Source: Theobroma cacao (taxonomy: Eukaryota > Streptophyta > Magnoliopsida > Malvales > Malvaceae). Taken from it: 64,000 nucleotides of DNA. The notes below the pieces were generated by a model. It made no database searches and was not told where the DNA came from. It saw only the letters and a program-made list of their open reading frames with translations. The DNA lies in the NCBI RefSeq assembly GCF_000208745.1, contig NC_030852.1, forward strand, positions 35,664,518-35,728,517, written 5' to 3'. Below, piece by piece: positions 15,327 through 26,470 of the stretch (position 1 is the stretch's first letter; each line of letters opens with the position of its first letter). Position numbers and translations under genes: made by a program.

Positions 15327-18300
15327 TCATGATGCAACAAGATCAGGCGTTTCAGCCTCAATCGATAACCAAGCAGTGTGTACTTTGCCCACCCAATTAT
15401 CCAACCGGTCTCGCAAGGATTTGATCTGTGGTATTCCCAAAACTCTCGGCTGCACCCAGGAGACATGAACAGTTCCCTCAACTTGATCAATTATGCCCTC
15501 AATCAGATGAACCTGTAGTGAAGTTCTCATAAAGGTTATAAAAGTTACCTTTCGGATTTCTATCTTTCTAAACAACCAAATGTATATAATGATGCAAAGC
15601 CCATATGAAAAGAAATGGACAGAGTGGACTTCTACAAGTTTACCATAATCTTTTCTCCCATAATTTCAAGTCCTGAAAATTGTTTTTATTCTTTTTTATT
15701 TGTGTCCCTAATAATTTGTATTCCCCTTAGTTTACATCCAAAAGTTTGGCGATTAAGTACGAATTCTGCCACCCTTATTTCCTATCAAGGTGTCACGAAG
15801 AAGAAATTAACGAAAAAGGAAAAGGAAATGTGTAAAAACAAAAGACTGAACAAATCTGATGAATGTTTTAACTTACAGATAGGCTCTTCATGATAAGATG
15901 CTCAACATCCTCAATCGACAGTTTTGTTCGCTCAGCAATAACTTTTAATGGAATAGTTCGATCTTCGGATGGGCGGCTACAGGAAAACAAAGAGGAGTTT
16001 AGCTTTTAACTATACATACAGATATCAGCAACTTACTCTGACCTGGTCTATTAGAAGACACCTGCAAACAGACACACCTGAAGATAATCTCCATTAAGCA
16101 TAGAATATTTATTTTTTCCAATAGCTTCTTCTCATTCTCAACCAAGGCTGGTTGAGCCCTCAATGCAGCATTGTGCACACGACACAATTCTTGATAGCGA
16201 ACTAAATCCCCTGAGTTGAAGGCCTGGAGGATATAGTAAAGCCACTCAACTTTGGTACCCAGAAGACTCTTTATCTGTAAAAGATGCCAAGGATGTCAAC
16301 ATCTCAAACATAACAAAGGTAAAAACAGTAATGCAAAAAAATTCAGAAGGAACAAAACCTAAAACACTAGAGTGGCCTTTCACATCACCTCTAACAACAT
16401 CCACAATGAAAAATAAGCATGGAACTGTAATAGCATAAAAGGAAATACAAAATGGAAAGAACCTCTTATCAGATGGACCTTTTCCATCACTACTTAGCCA
16501 CCCTTGAAACTCCACATACATCTCATCAGAACATCATAAATGCCACATATTCTTAATCAAGCACTATATTGATAATCTCCACCAAAGTTTTGAAGAGCTC
16601 TCTACAGACACGATGATCATCTACATTCTTCATCTAATGAAAGCTTGATTAAACAGCCCAAACTAGATTAAAACTAATATCAGATTTTAAATGAAAAACC
16701 AGAAATAAGCCTCTTAATGAACCATTGATGGCATTATATCAGACAAATTGCAGTATCAGCCATTAAAAGTTAACTTATACATGCTTGACTCATTAGAAAA
16801 GGAAACAATAAACATGAATATCATGTAAATTAAAGAGGAGGGAAAACAACTGCAGTTACATGAAACTACTTTGCCTGGGAAAAAATTCAGATGCAATATA
16901 TAGTGAAGTTAAGTAGCTTGAGTAAGTTGTTCTTACAATAGGATGAGCAAGCAGTTCTCCAAAGTTGTAGATTTTATCTCCCAAAAGAGCAGAAAGCGAC
17001 AGATCAAATGCCAGATCCTATATAAGGAAACAGATTAAAATAAGATGAAATGAAGTCAAAGATAAATATATCTACTGACCAATTATAAGCTAAACAATAC
17101 ATACATACATACATACATGCATACATGTACACACACAATCTTTTTCTATAAAGTAATAAAAATAACTTGCTATGTTTGCTATGGTCATAAAAAATCATTA
17201 TATATGTAATGATCTTCCATAAGAGAGAGCTTGAGCTTGCAAGAAGCCATTGGCTATATCTGGTATAATACCAGGTAACTCTCCATTCCTCAATGCTTGT
17301 GAGGAACAACTAGAAAATGGGCAGTGCACTTTGGATGTCTGTTGAGAGGAACACAACATACTCAACCACTGAAGGCAAATGGTATGACCTTCTAAATTAT
17401 ATCAAATAGCCACTAAAAATTCAAATTGATTCCATCCAAAACTGCTTATTATTTTCAACGAAACCTTTTTAATCTAAAATAGGAGCACTTGCTTTTAAAA
17501 AAGTAAGAAGAATATGATAAAATAAACTATAAGTGCCATGATACTACAGATTCCCATCAAACTTTCTTTAATTTATTTATTATCCATCCATTTTTTATGA
17601 CTGGGGTCTAAGGAAAGTCCAACCTAAGCCTTCAGCTGGAAAGCAAAATACTTAAGCATATCACCATCTCACGATCAGCTTTATAGGTATGCCATTTTTA
17701 TGCAGGTTTTATTGTCAAGCGTATACCTGCCAACTCGAATCATAATCAGCTTTACAGGTATGCTATTTTTTATGCAGGCTCTATTTTCGAACATATACCT
17801 GCCAACTCAGTTCATCCATGTTAAGATAAAATTTTAGATATTGGACATAAGAGAAGGGATGCAGCATGAAAGAAAAGGTTCAAACTATAAAGACTTGAGT
17901 CTAGACATCAGAGGCACTGCTGCACAAGAATCAGGGGATAAAACAATTACTACAGAAAGCAATGATTTCTAGAGGGAACTCTGAACAACAAGAAGTTTGC
18001 AACATCAAAGCTTGATAAATGAGTAAAATTAATGAGCTCTGGTAATATCACAAGCCAGTAAAATTGTACTGGCAGGAAACATATAAAGCTATAAAGTATG
18101 AAGGCATACCAGCTTAAAAGATTCTGAGAGAGACTCCACTGATGTGTAAGCAAGATAAAGGAGAGCGCTTTTGTAGAATTCGGCAAATTCTTGGCGAAAT
18201 TTATAATATTGAGATGAAACCCAATAATAGCTAGCATATACAGATGGATCAATGTCGGTCATACTGTCGAGAGTACTCTTTCCATCTTCAAGAAGTTTCT

Positions 18301-19459
18301 TGCACTCCTTTTGGTCACCCTGCTCGAGCTTGAATTTGGCAATTTGCATCTTAATATAGAGAATTGGCTCTTCTATGCGCTGCTCTCTAGTAGCCTGAAG
18401 CTTTTCGATCACCCCTTCAAGATAACAAATAGCAGCTTCTTTCTCTGCGTACTGCCGAGAAACTATGACAGCAAAATGTGCAAGCTTGAGAAGATTAATC
18501 TTGGTCTCAAAGTCAGTGATAAAATTATGATACAACTGTATCAGTGCATCTCCAGCCTGAAATTTAAGACAAACAAATATTATACGAAGTTAGATGACCT
18601 AGCCCATTCCAGAGTAATTATTATCCAAACAAGATACACTGAATGACCTAAGAGAACAACAATCAAACACGATTGAACCTTCCACTTGTACCGTACCAAA
18701 CAAGAGGAAAAAAAAAAAGTAACATAGATTGCTTGCTCCTAACAGTTGCCATTCTACAATTATGAAAAGAATCTTTTCCTAAAATAAAAGTGCAAAGCTT
18801 TCAAAGCTAATGTCTCACAATTCATATGCTTTAGCTAACTTCCACCCTTCACTACAGCTCATGTAAACCAGAAGATTTACTAGCAAAAATTTTACAAGCT
18901 AACAATAATTGCCCCTTTCATATCTCTCTTTTAAGCCCAAGAACATTACAATTTAAAAATAAGAGGCAAGACCCAGCTGTAAGTCTGTAACTACTTTCTT
19001 TAATCATCTTTGAGTTATTGAACATCAAAGAGACAAACATTTTTTTCTTTTCAATTTAAAACAAAATAAAAAGTAACTAATGAAAACGGTAGAGCAGAAC
19101 TAAACACCCTAACAAGATCCCAAAATAAAACCCAATTCTACAACAAAACCCTAACCCCTCAATTAAAGACAAAAAAAGGAAAAGAAAGTAATCAACTCCA
19201 CTCAAAAACCCCAACTCCCAAAATCTTAAACCCTAATCTGGAGATCTACAAACCCTAAACCCAAACAAACCGACACACAACGGCTAAAGAGAGAGCAAGA
19301 GAGGGAGACCTGAAAGACGGTGAGAGCGACGAACTGCTCGAGCTTGAGAGTGAGCTGGTGCCAGAGCTTCTTCTGATACAGATCTGCTAGAGAATTGTAC
19401 CAGTCGGCTAGCTCTGGGTGCTCATTTCGAAGAGTCTCTAGGTATTCCAAGGCCGCCAT
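15327..19459 (-). CDS. RPN9: 26S proteasome regulatory subunit RPN9 (PSMD13 homologue)
   Basis: RPN9 is a PCI-domain subunit of the lid of the 19S regulatory particle and helps hold the deubiquitinating lid together. Six exons on the minus strand, in order, are 19459-19310, 18556-18110, 17017-16937, 16274-16078, 15976-15877 and 15512-15327. All borders are AG/GT and the joins keep frame, giving 386 residues, the length I recall for Arabidopsis RPN9. The start MAALEYLETLRNEHPELADW, the central SALLYLAYTSVESLSESFKL and the end LLEKINILCLMEIIF...VEAETPDLVAS match the family along the whole length. The PCI/winged-helix part spans about residues 180-345. The ATG is the first in the transcript and starts the conserved sequence. 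Introns are long (up to about 1.8 kb) and AT-rich. No lesion is seen. Confidence 0.95.
17095..17120. repeat. (ATAC)n microsatellite in an RPN9 intron
   Basis: A short run of ATAC/CATA units lies within the second RPN9 intron. It explains the low-complexity tyrosine/cysteine-rich open frame on the other strand. Confidence 0.8.
17674..17816. repeat. Two-copy direct repeat, period about 71 bp, in an RPN9 intron
   Basis: Both copies begin ATCAGCTTTA and end with ATACCTGCCAACTC. The first starts at 17674 and the second at 17745. They differ at several positions, so this is an older local duplication. It lies wholly within the intron. Confidence 0.75.
19140..19262 (+). promoter_or_regulatory. Cluster of telo-box motifs (AAACCCTA) in RPN9 intron 1
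   Basis: Three AAACCCTA-type motifs occur near 19146, 19228 and 19250, read on the plus strand, within 200 bp inside the first intron. Telo-boxes near the start site, often with TGGGCC (site II) motifs, are known in plant translation and growth-linked genes. A regulatory role here is inference. Confidence 0.45.
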
Positions 19460-19930
19460 CGATCCCGATTTCACCGCCACGGAGTCGAACACAACGAAAT
19501 AGAAGGTGAAGCGTTCGTAGTTTCTCTCTATTTATATATATTTGAATTATGGAAATGAAAGAAAAAAAAAAAAAAGCTTTTGTTCTCTCTGTGTCTTGAG
19601 CTGAAAGAAAAGAATAACGAAACCCGAGAAAAAGAGGACTTATTTTCCGGGTCGGGTTGTAATGTTGTGTTGTGGTATGTAGCGCTTTTAAACATCAAAT
19701 GGGCCGGTTCGTAATGGCCTTTTCGGGTTACCTTGTAGTTGCACGTCTCTTGCCTACCCTTAAAATAAATATCTTTATTTGAGGCCCACGATTTTGTCCA
19801 AACTAATGATTTTTCTATTTGGGCCTCTCTTGATAAAGCCCAAAAAGGTCCAACAATATTTAGTTCAAATTCTATGAATTTATAGATTTGGCCCAACCCT
19901 AAAAAAGCCCAAATTGAGTACTTTTGGGTT
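19460..19930 (-). promoter_or_regulatory. RPN9 promoter region with several site II (GGGCC/GGCCC) motifs
   Basis: Upstream of the RPN9 ATG there are GGGCC or GGCCC cores near 19701, 19783, 19821 and 19891; the last is followed by an AACCCTAA motif. Site II elements with telo-boxes are typical of coordinately expressed housekeeping promoters (TCP-factor targets). The spacing and number are visible; the function is inferred. Confidence 0.5.
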
Positions 19931-20743
19931 AAATGTCCAAATTTTATAATACACCAAAGACATAATACCTACAATTTTTTTTAGCTTATTCAAAAAAATT
20001 CAAATAAATATTTATTCTGTTATTTTTTTTAATTAAATCCCTTACGTCTAATAGTTAATTAATTATTATTAATCAAAATGCTATTTATTATTTTATTACA
20101 TGTCATGCTGACATGATATATTAACGTGATGATATGATATATTGATGTGACATAATAATATATGATCATAATTATAGAGCATGATCATGATCGTAACTGT
20201 AGTCATGGGAAATTCATCCTTGTTCCAAGAAAATGCTAAAGAAAAGAAGAGAGATTTGAAGAAGGATAACACAAGTTATGATCCCTTCCCTTATATAAGG
20301 AGGAAAGAGTCAGGTAAGCTTGCCAAGCCTTTTTATGCTATAGGTTTTTTAAAGCCACTGAATCAAGCTAGATCCACGTGGTGGCCTTTGATTGCCCACC
20401 ATGTTGGAGATTAAATGAGGAAGGATGGAGGAAGCACGCTTAGGCTTTACCAATCATCATATTCATTTCTGAAAGCAACCTTTATCTATACTTTATTAAT
20501 TAGTTGCCAAAATTCAGAAAAAGCTTTGGACAGTAACCCGTCCCACCGGCACAAATCAAACCCGAACCATATTTGGGTCCAGCAATCAATATAGGGTGTG
20601 GTGGAAGTGGAAAGTTGGAATTATTTCCCTCTGTGACTTCCACCCAAAGCAAAGTTATTAGTTATTATTATGCCTTTGGGTTTTCTTTATGAACCCCTCC
20701 TCACCCACTCCTCATACCAAGAACGTGGGAAGCTGAAAACGCG
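19931..20743. other. Intergenic region upstream of the small secreted-peptide gene
   Basis: The left half is AT-rich, with short repeats of ATGATATATTGATGTGAC type near 20100-20160 that look like an old element remnant. The right half is the presumed promoter of the next gene. The 77-codon open frame at 20181-20414 has no recognisable family and I treat it as chance. Confidence 0.4.
20375..20380 (+). promoter_or_regulatory. G-box (CACGTG) upstream of the small secreted-peptide gene
   Basis: A perfect palindromic CACGTG lies about 365 bp before the ATG at 20744, in the context CCACGTGG. This is the core bound by bZIP and bHLH factors. Its use is inferred from position only. Confidence 0.4.
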
Positions 20744-20959
20744 ATGGTGAGCATCAAGGCCCTTCTTCTTTTCCTCCTGGTATTTGCGTCCCTGACAACG
20801 ATCCATCCAGCCGCTGCTGCCACTGGAGTTGTTGGTGCTGGAGAATCACATCAGCAAAGGAAGCAGAGGATGAACCATGGAAGCTTTCGTGGCCCTCGGA
20901 AACACCTTCTCAACCCTGCTGTTGAGCACCCACTTCGGCTTCCCAAGTTGCCTGTATAG
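20744..20959 (+). CDS. Small secreted-peptide precursor of unknown function (71 aa)
   Basis: This intact 71-codon frame begins with a clear signal peptide: basic N-terminus, a leucine/phenylalanine-rich core at about residues 5-16 and a small-residue cleavage zone near AAAAT (residues 24-28). The remaining 45 or so residues are basic, proline-rich and free of cysteine. They include MNHGSFRGPRKHLLNP and end in HPLRLPKLPV. This layout (signal peptide, short variable spacer, proline/basic C-terminal box) is that of precursors of plant post-translationally processed peptides. I do not recognise it as CLE, CEP, RGF, PSY or CIF. I recall similar short plant proteins annotated only as hypothetical. 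The gene has its own promoter space and diverges from RPN9. No intron is needed. Confidence 0.65.
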   Translation: MVSIKALLLFLLVFASLTTIHPAAAATGVVGAGESHQQRKQRMNHGSFRGPRKHLLNPAVEHPLRLPKLPV

Positions 20960-21599
20960 ATTCATGTGAACTGTGTATCATAATGACTGTTTTGTCTGCT
21001 TATGTTTTCCCTTTTGTACTATGGTAGAATTACAAGTTTCCAGGTTGGCTTATACCATTATTATAGCTGTTTCTCTTTGATGCTTCCGAGTTTACCTCGT
21101 AGGCTCTGAATATTTCCCATTCAGGTTGTTAAATTCAAAGAAAGGACCCAGCTATTACTTGTGTAGAGATGAATGAATATGAGAATAGCTGATATTTTTC
21201 TCTGTTTTTTTTCCCCTTTGGCTTGGTGATTGGTGGTTGGTGGGGGGTGGTAAGTTAGGGAAAAGCAACGCTTGTAAATTCAGCAAACCACGAAAAAGTG
21301 GATAAGCTTCCCCATTCTTCTGGTTTGCAAAACCATGGAATGGCTTGATAAGAGCTCAAAGTACGATACTCATAAAGTGAAAAAGCCCTCATCCGATACC
21401 TTGCTGACTATGTCAAGAAAAGGAAAAGGCAAAGGCAAAGAGGGGGTTGAAGAAATTGACTTTAATAAAGCAAATACATAAATGAGAGGGAGAGAGACAG
21501 AGAGAAAGGGGATAACCACACATGGCTAAACTGTATGGCTAAAGTTATGGAAGCAATAGGTCTGACATACAGAGTTCCAAGGAGGTTTGATCGTCTTGA
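20960..21599. other. 3' UTR of the small peptide gene and spacer
   Basis: Downstream sequence of the peptide gene with a run of T-rich DNA and a purine-rich patch near 21425-21510. There is no coding signal. Confidence 0.4.
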
Positions 21600-22000
21600 C
21601 TTGGCAATTTGCTGATCTGTCTTCTGAACTAACGATTCCTCAAATTTACAAGCTATATATTGAATTGTAACAGTCAGCATTTGAAATTCTTACAACATAT
21701 CTATATCTAAGCAAATTTCTCAGGAACCCCAAAAAAGCAGTTGGCAAGCATGCTCATCCATTGCAAAGTGCAATAATAGATGCCATAGTGCCTAGCAAAC
21801 TCATGACAATCTCCTTTGCTTCAAGCCTATAACTGGATTAGGAAACCAAAATACTACCCAATCCAAATAATTGGTTACTACACTTGCAGTCAGTTCCTAT
21901 GCAAAAAAGCCAACAGGAAAGGTGTTAAAACTAATAAAATAAATAGAAATGGTGATGATTTCATCCAAGAACAAATATGGAGAAGAGTAATAGATCAGTA
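21600..22000 (+). repeat. Segmental duplication, copy A, left part (pairs with 31850-32125)
   Basis: Sequence from TTGCAATTTGCTGATCTGTC-like positions near 21605 onward matches 31857-32125 in the same orientation with scattered substitutions and indels. Shared stretches include ATTCCTCAAATTTACA and AGAAATGGTGA. Similarity stops near 21975-22000, just 3' of the 150-residue gene, whereas copy B jumps at that point to sequence equivalent to 24460. Confidence 0.75.
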
Positions 22001-22170
22001 GGGTGAGTGGACTGATATTTTGATGCCATTTATTAGATGTACAGGTGTGAGGGTAACCTTTCCATGATCTATATATTCAACCAAATAGGTGCCAAAAAAT
22101 AAAATACACTTTGAACTTATATATGCAAATTATTCCGAGTTGAACTCTAACCAAGATTTAGTTCCAGGCT

Positions 22171-23886
22171 TTAGATCCCAGATGCATTACATTCTTCAAG
22201 GAGGTTTAAGAAATTATGTTCTGGGGCACTCAGAGAAGGTAAAATCAAGCGATTAGAGTGAGTTGGTCGGGGTTTTGTTCCAGTAGCTTCAGATTCAAGG
22301 CTGTCTCCGTCCTTCATAACTGGCAAGTCACCTCTCCTTATTACGCTAGCTGATACTCGCTCCTTCCAGATTCTTCCATCCTGATGACAAAGGATATACA
22401 ATGTATATGAATTTTAACTTCCTGACAATTAAACAAGTTCATAAGAGATGGTTTGTACAATTCCAGACCACCAACATGAAAAATGAATGAAGACGTCAAC
22501 TATCACTAGCTTTGAGAACCTACACGGTCATTTCATTATATATAACCATGCATACCAGAAAATGATAACCTGTGAATGGTATGAACCTCATAAACTTAAA
22601 ATAAGGTTTCTTTTACCATAAGACTATATAATAGTAGGACCTATCGTTAAGATGCAGTCCAAAAGAACCATTTTCCTTATACCACCATCAACAACAGTTG
22701 GACTAATAGATACTCACTAAACCTATATTTTAATGAATTAACAAGAAAGTCTTAATTGTCTCGTAACTTTATTCTCTAAGTTAGTGCAATCTGTGGTAAA
22801 GAACTTGGTTAAGAACATAGAAAACAAAAACAAGTCTCAAAAGCTTACATTTAGAATTGACGGTTCAGGCAGTGGGCATTGAATTGGTTGGGCATTGTCC
22901 AAAGGCTCAATCGGATGTTCGACTGGCTTAAACTCAACTGCTACTTCAATCCCATGAGCAGTAGCAGTAGCAGCCGTAGCTGAAGCTGCAACATCCGGAT
23001 TTGGGGGCATAACTTCCCTTTCTTCCTGCACCACAAATAGCAACTCATTAGTCATTTGCGATAAGAAGCTAAAACTCCTATTAGAAGTGCAAAAGCACTT
23101 AAAGCAAATGGCAGGACTCAGGAGCTGGATACATAAAAAGGAAAACAAGCTTTCAACATAATTATATTGAGCAAAAACAAGAAATTCAAGAAAGATAAAT
23201 TCCTGCTACAATAGCAGAACTTAGTCTAATAGGGTGTTTGAATATCCAAAGAGCCCGACAACCCAAAAGCATCTATACCAGGCATCTATAATTATATATA
23301 TCACCATAAAACATATTACTGATCAGGACATCTGGGTTTAGCTCATATCTCTTGTATTCATCAAATCAAGTACACAATGGCACATGATGACAGAATTCTA
23401 TCAAGAAATCCCAAAATTAAACCTACTTGAAAAGAAAAAGGTCAAAATTAAACCATATTACTGAAGTCTTAACAAGAATCACAAGAAATAGTCAGATCAC
23501 AAAATAAAGGCATGATATCTCAAAGTACATCAACCAATTCCAACATAACCAAGAATATGCTTAGCATCTAACTTCTAAAGACCAATGTTTGGCCCAAATC
23601 AAAGCATAGGAAGCAATAAATTAAAAAGAAAAATCAAAATTAGACCGTATAAACAGGTCAATCCAAATAAAGAACACTCAATTAACTAATCCAAAACAAA
23701 AAAAGACCCAACAAAATATACAAAAAAAAAAGGTTTCTTTAGATTCACATGTTCCAGATTCCACTAAAACAAACCTCTAGAAAAATTACTAAATAAAAGA
23801 AAAAGAAGAAGAGTTCTTACAAGAGCACTCTGGGAACGTCGATGACCGGCCCTGCCAACAGAAAATCTGGAAAAAATACCAACCAT
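22171..23886 (-). CDS. Conserved plant protein of unknown function (150 aa)
   Basis: Three exons on the minus strand, 23886-23821, 23025-22849 and 22380-22171, join in phase 0 with GT/AG borders and give 150 residues ending at TAA. The protein starts MVGIFSRFSVGRAGHRRSQS, has an Ala/Thr-rich stretch, then a block I recall as conserved across plants (VEFKPVEHPIEPLDNAQPIQ, CPLPEPSILNDG). It ends with LSAPEHNFLNLLEECNASGI. It has no signal peptide, membrane segment or known catalytic motif and looks intrinsically disordered and serine/proline-rich, perhaps a phosphoprotein. Some databases give relatives unhelpful transferred names, so I assign no function. The gene lies inside duplicated DNA but is single copy: the corresponding stretch is absent from the second copy near 32125. 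Confidence 0.8.
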
Positions 23887-24459
23887 GTTGTTTTTCCCAC
23901 CTATGGAAAACTCTAATTCAGACAAAAGGGTACTCCGATCTTAGCTTCGTTTGTAGACAAAAAAAAAAATTCAAGTCAGCTGAGACCCAGAGTTATTTAT
24001 TGCAAACTCAAATGATGTTACAGTTTATCTCTCTACAGCTAAGGATGAGGAGGGAGAATGAGAGAGAATATGATAAGAGTGGGGGCTTTTGGTTAGGCTT
24101 TGCTTTGTTTTAGTTTGCTTTGCGTAATGGGTTTTGTCTGTTGGGATTCTCTGGCTTTTCTTTTTCTAAAAAAACACAATCTTTTTAATGTCGAAAACTA
24201 CTACAAATATTTTACTATTGTTAGTACTATTTACTACATGGAAGTCAGCAGAGAAAAGCTGCTGACGAAGACAAGATAAGGCCACTCGAGAGACTCCATG
24301 TGGAAGAGGACAAGAAAGAGGCAACTGGTTAGTGGAGTTTAAAGCTGTTTAGTTGACTGAGATCCTAGCCTAAAACTTGGCCAAATTGTTTATTTAAGAA
24401 TTGAGCACCATAGCCCGGAGATTGGTTTCCATTGGTTAGGTGGCTTTCGAGTGGCAACC
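23887..24459. other. 5' flank of the 150-residue gene
   Basis: Presumed leader and promoter, with a purine-rich patch (GAGGGAGAATGAGAGAGAAT) near 24048. No other feature is seen. This stretch has no counterpart in duplication copy B. Confidence 0.4.
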
Positions 24460-25625
24460 GTCGCTTGCTGCCCGATGTCTATGCTTTAGCTGTCCCACGG
24501 GCAACCTGTCTAGCTGCAAACTGCTCCTACTGGTTCACGCGCCTTTTCCATGGCGTGAACACATCATCTCTTCTTTCTAAAATGATGTTCTTTTGAAGAA
24601 AAAGGAGTGGAATAATAGAATTAAGACTGTTAGAGATGGATAAGTGCACTTTTTGAAAAGGATTTTGCAGTGCTGTTTGAACAACATGCTGCTCACATGT
24701 CAGACATAGAAGGCCGAATGAGAATGATTTTGATTTTTTTGGGTTTTTCACCACTCTTCACTATTTGCAGGCACAGAGAGTGGGTGTCGCTTGAGAAGAG
24801 AATTACTAGTAAAAACGCAAAATAGGAGGAATTGGAAGATCAAGTAAACTTTATATCTGCAAGTAATAAAGAGCAGTTTTCGAAGCCTGGAATAACAAAT
24901 TTTCAGAGGCAGGAAACTGGACTTAAACTATAATTCTTATATACACTCAAAAGCTTAAACGAAACAATACATTCAGGAAACTTTCAGAGTATTGAAAACA
25001 CGGGAAAGTTCTGTTACGTCAAGATTTAGAGTTTTGCAATTCCATCAGACTTTACAAAAGGCAACATCTTCACTTCCAAAGCACTTATCTCCTTCACAAT
25101 ATGACATTGCAGTAAGCAGGTAGCTTCACTTCCAGGATCTATGAATCAGAAAGTTTGAACACGCAGCTCATCCTGGCAAGCATTTATTGGATCAATTTCT
25201 GATTGTATGGCCAAATGAGGAAACACCTGCATAAAAACAACTTCACAATGAATTTTGGGCACTAACAGTCAGGGATCTCATCAAACCTAGAAAAGCACAA
25301 AATTGATCGCATAATCAAGATCAAAACTTATTATCCAGGCGAGAAAATTACCATGGGATGGATTGAAGTGTGGATCAAGTACATGCACACTGTGCAGGAA
25401 AATATCTTGAAGAATTACTCGAAAGTAACCAACTCATTTACGTGCCAACATTGGGACATGGTTCATTTTTTGATGTCCTAATGCAACAGCTGGAGCTGCC
25501 TTTCAGTCAAATCACTAGGTTTCCTTAACCCAGAAAGATAATCTTTTATGCACATTATACAGAAACACCCTTGCATCAGAAAGTGAAAACAGAGAAGTCA
25601 GAGAGCTACGCATGGTGTGAAATTA
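24460..25625 (+). repeat. Segmental duplication, copy A, middle part (pairs with 32125-33325)
   Basis: From ATGTCTATGCTTTAGCTGTC near 24475 onward the sequence follows 32143-33320 closely, including TGCTCCTACTGGTTCACG, the TTTCAGA...GGAAACTGGACT stretch and AAGTGAAAACAGAGAAGTCA near 25580. There are small indels. The two are direct repeats. No coding frame of note lies here; it corresponds to DNA downstream of the NLR gene in copy B. Confidence 0.85.
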
Positions 25626-26470
25626 TGAATTTTCTCATTATAAGTTATATATTAATGGAGTAAACATCAACTTATACGCCTGGCCAAAAGGAAAAACATT
25701 GCCTTATACCAGCTGTACAAATTTTTTTTTTCCACTATACATAGTGCTTTTTCATTAATTTTTTTAATATTATAGATTTATAGTACTATAATTAATTGAA
25801 TAATTACAAGTGATAGAATTATCGAGTATAATGTTAATAAATTTATGATGGTTTAAATTGTAGAGAAAATGATTTTTTTTTCGGGTTTTTGAAAATTTAG
25901 AATGAGAAAAACTTGGTGAAATAACTTTGAAAAGGAAAGGAAAAACTGAAATTAATTAATAAAGCAAGAAAAATGAAATAATTAAAGATAGTGAAAAAAA
26001 CCTTGATCCATGGCTAGAGTTGAATGACAGAAAGAAAACCAGAAACAGCTCTCAGTCTCTCAATGCTCTCAAACACCAATTACTGTTCCTTTCTTGATGC
26101 TCTTACTCTCTGCTTCTAACCTCCTTTCATAGCAACTTGGGCCCAATTTTTCTTTTTTTTTTTGGGATAAAAGTTATAGTTTCATACTTGCTACACATTG
26201 CATTTAAAAATATTAATTGTATAGCCTATGTGTAATGTATAATTTAGAATTAAACACACTTCCTAGGTAGGATTTAATTGGAAAAGGGTTGTTGATTCAA
26301 GCCATAATTGGATATATACAGAATTCTTTTTAAATTATTTTTAAAAAAATTGTCAATTTTTTATTCCTCTTTACAAATTCTGTTTTTATTTTGGCTTTAA
26401 TTAATTATATTTTAATCTTTTTATTAGAAAAATAAATTTGTCTTTTCAACTCTGTAATTACTTCATGCGT
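25626..26470 (-). pseudogene. Orphan first exon and promoter of an NLR gene, gene body deleted
   Basis: The 10-base exon ATGGATCAAG followed by a GT donor lies at 26011-26002 on the minus strand. It sits in sequence that matches the first-exon/promoter region of the intact NLR gene (40680-40880), including AACAGCTCTCAGTCTCTCAA and TCTGCTTCTAACCTCC. Immediately downstream of this exon (25626-25990) the sequence corresponds to the intact gene's leader introns, starting at about 39283. It then switches near 25625 to sequence that in copy B lies beyond the NLR 3' end (33320). Everything equivalent to 33320-39283, including the whole 4.5-kb main exon, is missing. The promoter may still fire, but no protein can be made. 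Confidence 0.7.

Noticed and set aside
19140..19262. Interstitial telomere array
   Set aside because: Only three AAACCCTA motifs separated by unrelated sequence, which fits promoter telo-boxes rather than a telomeric tract.
20181..20414. 77-codon frame upstream of the small peptide gene
   Set aside because: No signal peptide, domain or family resemblance; it lies in the presumed promoter.
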